64,000 bases of DNA from Paraburkholderia polaris (GTDB taxonomy: Bacteria > Pseudomonadota > Gammaproteobacteria > Burkholderiales > Burkholderiaceae): positions 124,001 through 188,000 of the forward strand of contig NZ_JABBGJ010000011.1 of assembly GCF_012927345.1 (NCBI RefSeq), given 5' to 3'. The translations under genes were made by a program, and so were the position numbers. The notes below the pieces were generated by a model. It made no database searches. It saw only the letters and a program-made list of their open reading frames with translations, and had not been told where the DNA came from. Positions within the stretch are counted from its first letter, which is position 1, and each line of letters starts with the position of its first letter. Positions 29,031 through 36,597 of the stretch are shown in pieces.

Positions 29031-29759
29031 ATGTCACTGGATTCAACGGCGCCGGCTTCGGGCGCGCAAGCTCATGTGGTGACCGACGCCACACTCACGC
29101 GCACCGACGTGGAGCGTCTCATCGCTACGAGCATGGCGGGGAATAAAGAGCCGCTCCATTTCACCGACTGCGATTTCGAAGGCGCCGATCTGTCGCGACT
29201 CGATCTGCGCGGCGCGGAATTTCATCGTTGTACGATCGTCGAGACGTCGTTTTTCGGCGCGACGCTGTCACACACGCGTTGGGTCCGTTGCCGCGGACGC
29301 GAGGCGGATTTTGCGTCGGCCGATCTGGTCGACGCCGCGTTCCAGTCGAGCGATCTGAACAACACCAGCTGGCGGCGCGCCAAGCTTGCCTCGGCGTCGT
29401 TTCACAGCTGCAAGCTGACCGGCGCCAATTTCGAGGCCTGCACGGCGCTTGGGTTGAGCTTCGTCGAAACCCTGCTGGTGGGCGCGCATTTGCGTGGCCT
29501 GTCGTTTCGCAAGGCCACGCTCCAGCAACTCGACTTCTCCGACGCCGACCTGGCCGGTGTCGATTTCCGCGAGGCGGTCTTCGATGGCGGCAGTCTGAAG
29601 GATGCCCATCTGAAAGGCGCGCGTTTCGATGGCGCGGACCTGCGCGAGGCTGACCTGAGCGGCGTGCGGCTCGTCGATGCGGCGCTTTTCAAAGGCGCGA
29701 CGATTTCGCATCAGCAGGCGGCGGTGCTCGTGACCGAACTGGGTCTGCGAGTCATGTGA
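29031..29759 (+). CDS. Pentapeptide repeat protein
   Basis: The 242-residue protein is built of A(D/N)LXX-type five-residue repeats from about residue 45 to 235, for example FEGADLSRLDLRGAEF and GARFDGADLREADLSGVRL. They predict a right-handed quadrilateral beta-helix. Some members mimic DNA and protect gyrase (Qnr, MfpA), others are type VI or envelope proteins. Nothing here selects a function. It starts at ATG 29031. Confidence 0.85.
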   Translation: MSLDSTAPASGAQAHVVTDATLTRTDVERLIATSMAGNKEPLHFTDCDFEGADLSRLDLRGAEFHRCTIVETSFFGATLSHTRWVRCRGREADFASADLVDAAFQSSDLNNTSWRRAKLASASFHSCKLTGANFEACTALGLSFVETLLVGAHLRGLSFRKATLQQLDFSDADLAGVDFREAVFDGGSLKDAHLKGARFDGADLREADLSGVRLVDAALFKGATISHQQAAVLVTELGLRVM

Positions 29760-30460
29760 TCGCCGTTTCCAGCTGGCCGGTTTTAGCCATTCGGCCAGCT
29801 TGAACCAAGGGATGCATGTGCTTATCATCCGATTTATCGATTCATTAGCAGAAGTCGATTTTAAACTTCGCAATTTGTCAGTTGATCTGAAGATTTTTAA
29901 TATATTCGCTGTTCGCGAATATGTTGTGAAGAAATGCGACTGCCTATTCGCATCGTTCAATTTACGCTAATACATCGGTATGGTGCGTTGGCGCACTAAA
30001 GGTTCGCAATGCATAAAGCGTCCGGATTATACTGGGCGCGGTTAGCGGGGGCGGCCAAAGGGCTTTCGTCAGGCTTTTCCAATATCGTGAGGCAGGCGCT
30101 TGATTCATAAGGCATTGCGAGCGGCGTGCTGGATTTGGACTCGCTGTTTGTATGGCGTTTCGTCCGGAGCAGATAAGGGTATTTACCTCGCTTATTTCCG
30201 CCATTCTCCTTCACATAATGCGGATACCGTACGCCGTGTCACATTGCTCGCGAAATTAAGCTATTGCACTTGTAAAAGCGGGTTGTTAGATTCCGTTCTG
30301 GCGCATGGTGAACCGGTCCTTTGCCGATATGCGCCGAACCCCCGTTAGCCCGGCCTCGAGCCGGGCTTTTTTTTGCCCGGTCATTGCCGATTCAATCTAG
30401 CGTCACTGCGGATTCACACGCGGCGCCGATCATTGAAAATTACTTTTCCCTTCGCTGGTC
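29760..30460. other. AT-rich intergenic region ending in an orphan terminator
   Basis: About 700 bases are clearly AT-richer than the neighbours and hold no convincing protein gene. The frames at 29962-30204 (minus) and 30100-30348 (plus) lack ribosome sites and coding character. A plus-strand terminator ends it at 30347-30374, so a small RNA is possible. Confidence 0.5.
30347..30374 (+). terminator. Rho-independent terminator without an obvious upstream gene
   Basis: AGCCCGGC at 30347-30354 pairs with GCCGGGCT at 30360-30367, with a five-base loop, and a run of T follows. The nearest plus-strand gene ends almost 600 bases earlier. Confidence 0.85.
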
Positions 30461-30568
30461 ATGACCTGGTTGATCATTTTTCTCGGCGTCTGGCCGATTG
30501 CGCTCGGTGTGCTGTTCGCCTTCGCCGCACGCATCGATCCGCGCTCCGGACGCAGGCGGCGCCGCTAG
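30461..30568 (+). CDS. Possible 35-residue membrane peptide
   Basis: The frame reads MTWLIIFLGVWPIALGVLFAF followed by a basic tail ending SGRRRRR. One hydrophobic helix followed by positive charges predicts an N-out or tail-in membrane peptide. There is no clear ribosome site, so support is modest. Confidence 0.4.
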   Translation: MTWLIIFLGVWPIALGVLFAFAARIDPRSGRRRRR

Positions 30569-30614
30569 CTCGAGCGGCGCTGCGCCTTGCGTTATTGCGT
30601 GGCTACCTTTGCCT

Positions 30615-30941
30615 TCACTGCTTGCAGCGAATCACCATCGACCGGTTCTTGACGTTCGCTCCAAAAATCCCGCCGATTGAGCCGCCCGCAGTGGCGCCGT
30701 TGTCGACGTCCTTCGAAACGACGTCGTAGCCATAGTTGCCGCAGACTTCGCCCGCGCGCTTGTAGCACTCGGCCCAACTGGCGCTTGCGTCACTGCCGCT
30801 GCAATTGATCGCAAAGCCTGTATCGCCGCTCGGCAGGTAGGTCATGGTGGTGGTGCTGGAGCAGCCGCCGAGGCTGCCGAACGTCAGCAGGCCGAGGCCA
30901 ATCGCCGCGGCCGTTGTTAAGGACGCGAGTGCGCTCTTCAT
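30615..30941 (-). CDS. Small lipoprotein with glycine-rich tail
   Basis: The 108-residue product starts MKSALASLTTAAAIGLGLL and has a lipobox LGGC. The mature part contains four further Cys (INCSG, AECYK, EVCGNYGYD, VIRCK), which could form disulfides, and a short glycine-zipper-like GATAGGSIGG. AAGGAA precedes ATG 30941. It resembles secreted or outer-membrane hypothetical lipoproteins; function unknown. Confidence 0.72.
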   Translation of the reverse strand: MKSALASLTTAAAIGLGLLTFGSLGGCSSTTTMTYLPSGDTGFAINCSGSDASASWAECYKRAGEVCGNYGYDVVSKDVDNGATAGGSIGGIFGANVKNRSMVIRCKQ

Positions 30942-31065
30942 TGCGAATTCCTTACAGATGACAGGGGGAGACGTGGCGCGAGGCCACGTCATGCATAAGA
31001 TTGAGCGCTTTATAGTACGCCCGGTTCCCTGGAGCGCTGCAGGACGCGTGCCTGAAGCCGGGAGG

Positions 31066-31794
31066 CTAGCGCGCCGGCAGCGCGCGCGACGGGTCGATCG
31101 AGCGGCCCTGATAACGCAGCTCGAAGTGCAGCATGACCCGATCGGTGTCGGTGTCGCCCATTTCGGCGATTTTCTCGCCCCGGGTGACCGCCTGGCCTTC
31201 CTTCACCAACAGCGTGCGGTTGTGCGCGTAGGCAGTCAGGTACTCGGCGTTGTGTTTGATGATCAGCAGATTGCCGTAACCGCGCAAGCCGTTACCCGCA
31301 TAGACCACCGTGCCGGGCGCCGCGGCGACCACCGGGGTGCCCGCTGCCGCCGAAATGTCGATGCCCTTCGAATTCGCGCCGTCGAAGCGCCGGATCACCG
31401 TGCCGTCAGCCGGCCACACCAGAGAGATCGTCGAAGTCGGTGCGGACGACGGCGCGCTATCGGCGGGAGCCGGGCGCGGCGCAGCCGAAGCGCTCGCGCT
31501 GCCTGCGCCGTTGCTGCGTATTGCACCACTTGTGGCACCACCTGCGGACACTGCATTACCCGGCGGCGTAACGCGCAGTACCTGCCCGACCTCGATGCTG
31601 TCCGGGTTGGTCAGGTTGTTCCAGCGCACGATGCTTTGCACCGACTGCCGGTTGCTGCGCGCGATCTTCGACAGCGTATCGCCCCGTTCGACGCGATAAA
31701 AGCCTGGCCCCACCGGAGCGGACCCGCAGGCTGCGAGTACCGCCAGCAACGACGCGCAAGCGAGCCGTTTCATCATTCTTGTTGTGTTAAGCAT
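31066..31794 (-). CDS. LysM/M23 peptidase-domain lipoprotein (NlpD-like)
   Basis: The 242-residue lipoprotein has lipobox LAAC after the signal MMKRLACASLLAVLAAC. A LysM domain follows (FYRVERGDTLSKIARSNRQ to VGQVLRV), then a Pro/Ala/Ser linker and an M23 (LytM) domain. The M23 domain reads DGTVIRRFDGANSKGIDI, IKHNAEYLTAYAHN and VMLHFELRYQGR. The usual HxxxD zinc motif at the first site reads as SKGIDISAAAG, lacking the His, and the second site is LHFEL rather than HLHFE. It is therefore probably a catalytically inactive amidase activator like NlpD or EnvC. AGGT precedes ATG 31794. Confidence 0.85.
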   Translation of the reverse strand: MLNTTRMMKRLACASLLAVLAACGSAPVGPGFYRVERGDTLSKIARSNRQSVQSIVRWNNLTNPDSIEVGQVLRVTPPGNAVSAGGATSGAIRSNGAGSASASAAPRPAPADSAPSSAPTSTISLVWPADGTVIRRFDGANSKGIDISAAAGTPVVAAAPGTVVYAGNGLRGYGNLLIIKHNAEYLTAYAHNRTLLVKEGQAVTRGEKIAEMGDTDTDRVMLHFELRYQGRSIDPSRALPAR

Positions 31795-31977
31795 TGGACC
31801 TCGCAAAGCGCTGCCACGCGCCGATCCCGATCACGCGGCAGGTAGATGCAAAGCGTCCGATTCTAACGGTTTTGCGCTGCAGCATCCGAAAAACGGACGC
31901 AGAGGAGGGCGCGCACGGCCGGAACGCGGCGAAACGCCGCGTAACCGGCCGAGCGAAAATGTGCAGAAAAAGGGGAT

Positions 31978-32065
31978 CAGCGCAGCTTGCCGACGTTCTC
32001 AGCACAGCTTGCCGATGTTCTCAGCGCAACGTGCTGACGTTATCAGCGCAACGTGCTGACGTTGA
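31978..32065. repeat. Four tandem 22-bp repeats
   Basis: Four units of 22 bases run at 31978, 32000, 32022 and 32044, with the pattern CAGCGCAacgTGCtGACGTT. They overlap the 3' end of the epimerase gene, so its last residues (INVSTLR) and stop are repeat encoded. Confidence 0.8.
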
Positions 32066-32951
32066 TACGCAGCGCAGCCGTTTCGGTTTGTCCCGGTTCG
32101 AGCCAACGCAGTCCCATGCCGTTGTGGATCGCATCCGGCAGACCTAGCCATGGCTCGACGCAGTAGAAATCCGAGTCAGCGGCTTCGGTCCATGTCGTTA
32201 CCGCGTACCAGGGCACCGAGCCAGGCCGTTGCAGATCGATCGTGATGAGCCGGTTCAGGCCGGGCGCGACGAGCCGCACGGGTTGATCCGGCGCACCGGC
32301 GAGACAATGGAAGCGGTCGAGAATGCGCGCCTCGTCGAGCGTGTAGCGCGCCGCGCCCGGTTCGGCCGCGCTGATCGAGCCATCCTCCTGCTGATAGCAC
32401 CGCTCCGTGCGCGGCAGTTCCAACGAGGTCTCGGCGCGCTGCGTGTGCGGCAGCGTGAAATAGAAGTGATGGCCGGCGTAGTAGGGCAGCCGCGTCTTGC
32501 CGGTATTGGCGGTGCTCAGCGTGACTTCCAGCGTATGCGTATCGACGAGCCGGTACGTCGCTTCGAAACGGAAGCCGAAGGGATAGCCGCCGCGTGTCGC
32601 GTCGCTGTCGGTGAGGGTCATGCGCAAGCCGGCGCCGTGCACGTCGGCGTGAGCTTCGAAGGGCAGGTCGCGTGCAAAACCATGCATCGGCAATTCACGC
32701 ACCGTGCCTTGTGCGTCACGCCAGTAGCCGATCTTGCCGTCAACACGATGCCGGCCGAGAAACGGAAACAGCAGCGGGTTGCCGCCGCGAATCCTGGCGG
32801 GCTGGCTCCAGTCGGCGTGCTCGGGCCAATGAATCACCTCTTGGTCGTCGATGATCCACGACAAGAGTCGGCCACCGGCCTGCGGCGCAAAACGGAGCAC
32901 GGAGGCGTCCTGGGCGATCTCGAGAATGTCCTGTTGCGGGGAGAGGGGCAT
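32043..32951 (-). CDS. Aldose 1-epimerase family protein
   Basis: The 302-residue protein belongs to the galactose mutarotase-like superfamily, close to YeaD/glucose-6-phosphate 1-epimerase-type enzymes. Motifs are GGNPLLFPFLGRHR, MHGFARDLPFEA, YYAGHHFYFTLP and YCVEPWLGLPDAIHN, holding the catalytic His and Glu. ATG 32951 (MPLSPQQDILEI) is chosen; the frame continues upstream for about 110 codons, but that part is low-complexity and not family-like. The 3' end lies in a tandem repeat. Confidence 0.85.
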   Translation of the reverse strand: MPLSPQQDILEIAQDASVLRFAPQAGGRLLSWIIDDQEVIHWPEHADWSQPARIRGGNPLLFPFLGRHRVDGKIGYWRDAQGTVRELPMHGFARDLPFEAHADVHGAGLRMTLTDSDATRGGYPFGFRFEATYRLVDTHTLEVTLSTANTGKTRLPYYAGHHFYFTLPHTQRAETSLELPRTERCYQQEDGSISAAEPGAARYTLDEARILDRFHCLAGAPDQPVRLVAPGLNRLITIDLQRPGSVPWYAVTTWTEAADSDFYCVEPWLGLPDAIHNGMGLRWLEPGQTETAALRINVSTLR

Positions 32952-33231
32952 GGTCGATGGGCTGGTTGATAAAGGTTTGAATGCGGTTTGAGTGCGGCTC
33001 AGATGCGGGCTACATGCGAGCGACATGTGAGCTGAGCGTGGCTCGAACGCGGGTTGAGAACGTTCGAACGCGCCGCATGGCGACTCGCGAGAGATCGATT
33101 TTGCGCTGCTTTGCGCTACGGGGAAACCCTTCTCGGGAAATTGCGGGTGTCGGAGAAGCCCCATCCTTGCCGATAATCCGCTGACTGCCCGGTAACTTCG
33201 ACGACCGGGCGAGACTGGCTCAGGAGGTGTT

Positions 33232-33318
33232 ATGGATCTCGCAATGGCAATGGGTGTGGCACTGTTCGGCATGTTCGCGGCAAGCACCGTCTACTTTTTC
33301 TACAAGCTCGAGCGCTAA
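33232..33318 (+). CDS. 28-residue membrane peptide
   Basis: The frame reads MDLAMAMGVALFGMFAASTVYFF then YKLER. It is a single hydrophobic helix with a short charged tail. AGGAGG lies seven bases before the ATG, which strongly supports translation. Its single-helix form is like known small membrane proteins, but no family is recognised. Confidence 0.6.
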   Translation: MDLAMAMGVALFGMFAASTVYFFYKLER

Positions 33319-33615
33319 TCCAGTCATCTGCTTCACTTTCTGCCGGGCCCTCAAAGCGAGCCTGGCATGAGCTTCGCGCGGTCCAGCATTGAATTCCTCA
33401 TGATGGCAGGGCGGCCGCCGGCGGCGCCCCGTTACCCTTTCTGCGGCGTAACAACGGTTTCCAGTTGTGACGCAGCGCATCAATATTTCCCCGAATGCGG
33501 TTCAAACGCTTGGCGCTGACTTTGCAGCCAGGCATAATCGGTGCGCTTTTGACGCGCCGTCTATTTTCTATTGCGGCGCGCTGTTCCCCGACATTTTCCT
33601 TACAAGGACCGCCGC

Positions 33616-34446
33616 GTGAACCTCTCGTTTCTGATTTTCCTGAGCGTGCTGCAAGGCGTCACCGAACTGTTCCCGGTCAGCAGCCTCGGCCATACGCTGC
33701 TCGTGCCCGGATTGTTCGGTATGCACATCGACAAGCACGCGCCGCAGTTGTTGCCGTTCCTCGTCGCGTTGCACCTCGGTACGGCGTTCGCGCTGCTGTG
33801 GTACTTCCGCAAGCGTTGGTGCGAGTTGGTGCGCGGCTTCTTCGCTTCGTTCGGCGGCCGTCGCAACGATGACGCACACATGATGTGGGCGCTCATCATC
33901 GGCACGATTCCGGCGGGCCTCGTCGGCCTGATCCTCGAGAAACGCCTCGAGCGGATTTTTCACGATCTGCGCATCGTCGCCGTCGCGCTGATCGTGAACG
34001 GCGTGCTGCTGTGGTTCGGCGACCGTCTGCAACGTTCGCGCGCACATCAGGCGCCGGAGAAGCTGAGCTTCCGCCAGGCGTTCTTCGTCGGCCTCGCGCA
34101 GGTCGGTGCGTTGATTCCGGGCTTCTCGCGCAGCGGTCTGACGATGATCGCCGGCAATGCGGCCGGCCTGACGACTGAGAAGGCCGCCGAGTTCTCATTC
34201 CTGCTCGGCACGCCGATCATCTTCGCGGCCGGTGTGCTCGAATTGCCGAAACTGTTCCATGCGCCGGGTCAACTCGCCGACGCATTGCTCGGCGGCGTGC
34301 TGACCGCAATTGCCGCGTATCTCAGCGTGCGTTTCCTGATGCGCTATTTCGAAGGCCGCGGACGTCTGGCTTCGTTCGGCGTGTACTGCGTGATCGCGGG
34401 GATCGTGTTCCTCGGCTGGTTCATGCTGCATCCGCAGCCGGTCTGA
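33616..34446 (+). CDS. uppP: Undecaprenyl-diphosphatase UppP (BacA)
   Basis: UppP dephosphorylates undecaprenyl diphosphate to recycle the lipid carrier for peptidoglycan and gives bacitracin tolerance. The 276-residue multi-span protein has the two family motifs: [18 protein letters not shown] with the catalytic Glu/Ser/His region, and [10 protein letters not shown] with the Arg. The GTG at 33616 (VNLSFLIFL) follows AAGGA, and the frame extends upstream without family similarity. A terminator follows. Confidence 0.95.
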   Translation: MNLSFLIFLSVLQGVTELFPVSSLGHTLLVPGLFGMHIDKHAPQLLPFLVALHLGTAFALLWYFRKRWCELVRGFFASFGGRRNDDAHMMWALIIGTIPAGLVGLILEKRLERIFHDLRIVAVALIVNGVLLWFGDRLQRSRAHQAPEKLSFRQAFFVGLAQVGALIPGFSRSGLTMIAGNAAGLTTEKAAEFSFLLGTPIIFAAGVLELPKLFHAPGQLADALLGGVLTAIAAYLSVRFLMRYFEGRGRLASFGVYCVIAGIVFLGWFMLHPQPV

Positions 34447-34522
34447 TTGCGCTCGATATGCCTGCTACTGTCCGCTGAGCGCTGACGTGCGGCTGGCGGA
34501 TGAGAATCGATCGGTTATAATC

Positions 34523-34557
34523 CGGGCCCGGCTCAACTCGCCGGGCCCGTTTGTTTT
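34523..34557 (+). terminator. Terminator after uppP
   Basis: CGGGCCCGGC at 34523-34532 pairs with GCCGGGCCCG at 34540-34549 and is followed by TTTGTTTT. Confidence 0.85.
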
Positions 34558-34768
34558 GTGATGTGTTTTGCCATGCGATGGGGCGACGGGCGATCAGGGT
34601 TGCCGCGCGCCGGATCGGATTTCCACAGTCTCCGGCGCGGTCAGTTAGAATTTCGGTATCCCACGAACCCTGTGGCAGTGATACTGCCCAGGTTCCCATG
34701 CCCGATACGGGTTCTCATTGCGGGCGATGCATGTTGTACACGTTTGTGTAGCATCGCCTCACGTCAAT

Positions 34769-34845
34769 ACGGCAGTAGCTCAGCTGGATAGAGCATCGGC
34801 CTTCTAAGCCGAGGGTGGGGGGTTCGAGTCCCTCCTGCCGTACCA
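34769..34845 (+). tRNA. tRNA-Arg (UCU), intact, host of the integrated element
   Basis: A 77-base cloverleaf with encoded CCA. The acceptor ACGGCAG pairs with CTGCCGT and the anticodon loop CTTCTAA gives TCT. The T-arm contains GGTTCGAGTCC. Its 3' 52 bases are repeated at 51187-51238, marking the element insertion; the gene stays complete at the left end. Confidence 0.97.
34792..34843 (+). repeat. attL, 52-base core within tRNA-Arg
   Basis: This is identical over 52 bases to 51187-51238. It spans the anticodon arm to the first C of the CCA end of the tRNA. Confidence 0.93.
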
Positions 34846-34916
34846 ACTTTCCTAGTCTATTCAATAACTTACCTCTGACCACATTCGGCGGGTGAATGGG
34901 CCTATTCACAATTCAC

Positions 34917-34933
34917 TGTGAACAGAGTGTGAA
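34917..34933 (+). promoter_or_regulatory. Putative integrase arm-type site (left)
   Basis: TGTGAACAGAGTGTGAA is repeated exactly at 51116-51132 beside the other attachment site. It contains two GTGAA units 10 bases apart. Further GTGAA/TTCAC words surround it, as in integrase arm sites. Confidence 0.55.
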
Positions 34934-35015
34934 CGGATTGTAGCTACATTTGCGTGTTCGCTTCTGGGCGGCTTCGGCTACGCCGGGGGATGATTGCGGT
35001 TGTAGCGCGGCCTTA

Positions 35016-35411
35016 TCAGGTAGCGGGCCAAGTAGAAGGCGCACGCTCGAATTCATCCCAATATCCTGCCTGTCGAATGGTACTTTGAAGAATGTCTAAG
35101 CGATCCCCCTCGGGCCAGGTCCTAAGGCATTCCTCGATGTACCTGTCCACCAGCTCGCGGATAACATCGCTGGCCGAGCGTTCCTCCTGTGCCGCAATTT
35201 GTTTAAGTACTTTGATTTGCGCCTTAAGCATACGCACTTGCACTGGTTGCGTATCACGCTCAGTCTTGACGCCATTCCTAATCGCCGGCGGGGGCAGGGA
35301 GGACGCGGGCAACATGCTCACGTCTGGCTCGTTCAAAGCCCCGTCAGAATCTTCCTTGGCAAGTCGCTCAAGTTCGTTTGAGCGATCCGCTCTATTGATG
35401 CGTCCACGCAT
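35016..35411 (-). CDS. Putative ribbon-helix-helix regulator of the element
   Basis: The 131-residue protein has a proline-rich middle and a C-terminal segment reading QPVQVRMLKAQIKVLKQIAA, then EERSASDVIRELVDRYIEE. That matches a strand-helix-helix of the MetJ/Arc/CopG type. ATG 35411 is chosen because GGAGG lies eight bases upstream and three operator-like repeats lie just beyond; the open frame continues upstream to 35501 through them. It is divergent from the rest of the element, the place of a repressor. The repressor role is inferred. Confidence 0.65.
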   Translation of the reverse strand: MRGRINRADRSNELERLAKEDSDGALNEPDVSMLPASSLPPPAIRNGVKTERDTQPVQVRMLKAQIKVLKQIAAQEERSASDVIRELVDRYIEECLRTWPEGDRLDILQSTIRQAGYWDEFERAPSTWPAT

Positions 35412-35427
35412 ATACACCCTCCAGTTA

Positions 35428-35525
35428 TTGGTAGTGTAGCACTGAAGCAACGGAGCAACAAATTTTAAAAATCTCTTGTTGGTAGTGTAGCTTGCTGCCA
35501 TACTTCGTCCCGTTGGTAGTGAAGC
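35428..35525. promoter_or_regulatory. Three 13-base operator-like repeats
   Basis: TTGGTAGTGTAGC occurs at 35428-35440 and 35479-35491, and with one change (TTGGTAGTGAAGC) at 35513-35525. They lie in the divergent control region upstream of the ribbon-helix-helix gene. Confidence 0.7.
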
Positions 35526-35713
35526 TTGCTACTAACCCCATCCGGCAAAGCGGCCGGGATCGGGCGCCGATCTTTAACAACGTGGGCAGTAACCGCCGAA
35601 TCCGTGACTTGTTTTAGGTTGCGTTGAGAGAGGTGGGGTAACTGCGAAAATTTCTAGATGGTTCTTTGGTGCGGTTATGAGGCGCACCAGACGGCACATT
35701 TGGACGAGGGAAC

Positions 35714-35893
35714 ATGGAGTCAAGGCAGATTGGAGCAAGAGAGTTCGCCTATTCGCGAACAGCCGCTGTTGCAGATGCACAGGGTAGGGTGCAGCGGCGC
35801 GGCGGAGGTAGCGGGAACCCTAAACGGGCGGAGCATGCGCGGCGCAAATTAGCGGAGCAGCGTCAAAAGACACAGGGCAGCACGGCCGATTGA
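35714..35893 (+). CDS. Small basic hypothetical protein
   Basis: The 59-residue frame starts MESRQIGAREFAYSRTAAVA and ends with a very basic segment, NPKRAEHARRKLAEQRQK. GAGGGA lies three to eight bases before the ATG. Lys/Arg content suggests nucleic acid binding. It is the first rightward gene after the control region. No family recognised. Confidence 0.6.
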   Translation: MESRQIGAREFAYSRTAAVADAQGRVQRRGGGSGNPKRAEHARRKLAEQRQKTQGSTAD

Positions 35894-35915
35894 ACAATTA
35901 TCGAGGTAGATCGAC

Positions 35916-36176
35916 ATGTATAAAACACTTTACATTGATGTTCCCGGAATGGACGCGAAAACGGCTCACCGGAGGATATTCGCTACGCTTATACACTTTG
36001 GTTTTATGTGCCCGGGAGTAATCGGCACTTACGTGAAGCAAAGCCGAGGTGTAGCCCGTCTCAAGATTGTGGCGCGGCACTGCGCGAGCGATCACGAAAC
36101 GGCGGCACAGATGGCGCTGCGAACGTTGCCTATCGGCACACGGCTAGCAATCGATCACCGTAACCCGTTTCGGTAA
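35916..36176 (+). CDS. Hypothetical element protein (86 aa)
   Basis: This 86-residue protein reads MYKTLYIDVPGMDAKTAHRR and contains no recognisable domain. Mixed alpha/beta composition with two Cys and several His. GAGG lies upstream of the ATG, and it follows the 59-residue gene after 22 bases, so they probably share a transcript. Confidence 0.6.
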   Translation: MYKTLYIDVPGMDAKTAHRRIFATLIHFGFMCPGVIGTYVKQSRGVARLKIVARHCASDHETAAQMALRTLPIGTRLAIDHRNPFR

Positions 36177-36347
36177 CTGACTTGTCCATAGTTGGGTGGA
36201 TCACAACTATTAAGTTAGGACTGCATGTGAAGAAGGAAACAAATTTGCTGTTTGTATGTTTGTGCGTGTGGATCGGTAACACCGCTATGGTGTGGCATCC
36301 GGTTCACTTTGTTTAACTAGCGGTATTACCAACGGGAGCGAGTAACA

Positions 36348-36530
36348 ATGGTCTCAGGGGAGGTCACTACGCGACGTAAGCCACGCGGGGGCGAGATGCG
36401 CACAATGAGTTTCAAAACTCGGCCTGATTTGCAGAGAGCCGTTCGAATCTGCGCCGCAGAGCAAGACCTGGATGTGAGTGAAATTATCCGCCGCGCTATC
36501 GCACAGTACTTGGAGACGAAGCACACATAG
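36348..36530 (+). CDS. Small ribbon-helix-helix (CopG-like) protein
   Basis: The 60-residue protein has the pattern MRTMSFKTRPDLQRAVRICA, then AAEQDLDVSEIIRRAIAQYL. This is a beta strand and two helices typical of CopG/Arc DNA binders. GGGAG precedes the ATG. It sits just before the capsid gene and may control the structural genes or be an antitoxin-like regulator; no toxin partner is visible. Confidence 0.65.
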   Translation: MVSGEVTTRRKPRGGEMRTMSFKTRPDLQRAVRICAAEQDLDVSEIIRRAIAQYLETKHT

Positions 36531-36597
36531 CCGGTTGCTTATAAACCGCGAACGCCTGACGCGGAATAAATTAGGCATTCTAATCATAGGAAAGAAG

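Noticed and set aside
30100..30348. 82-residue plus-strand frame
   Set aside because: Cys/Arg-rich, no ribosome site and no domain; an RNA is more likely.
31978..32065. Possible CRISPR array
   Set aside because: Direct tandem units without spacers and no cas genes anywhere in the window.
32952..33287. N-terminal extension of the aldose epimerase
   Set aside because: Low-complexity sequence outside the family domain; ATG 32951 gives the normal start.
36478..36597. N-terminal extension of the capsid fusion
   Set aside because: It overlaps the CopG-like gene; TTG 36598 has a strong ribosome site and matches the protease start.
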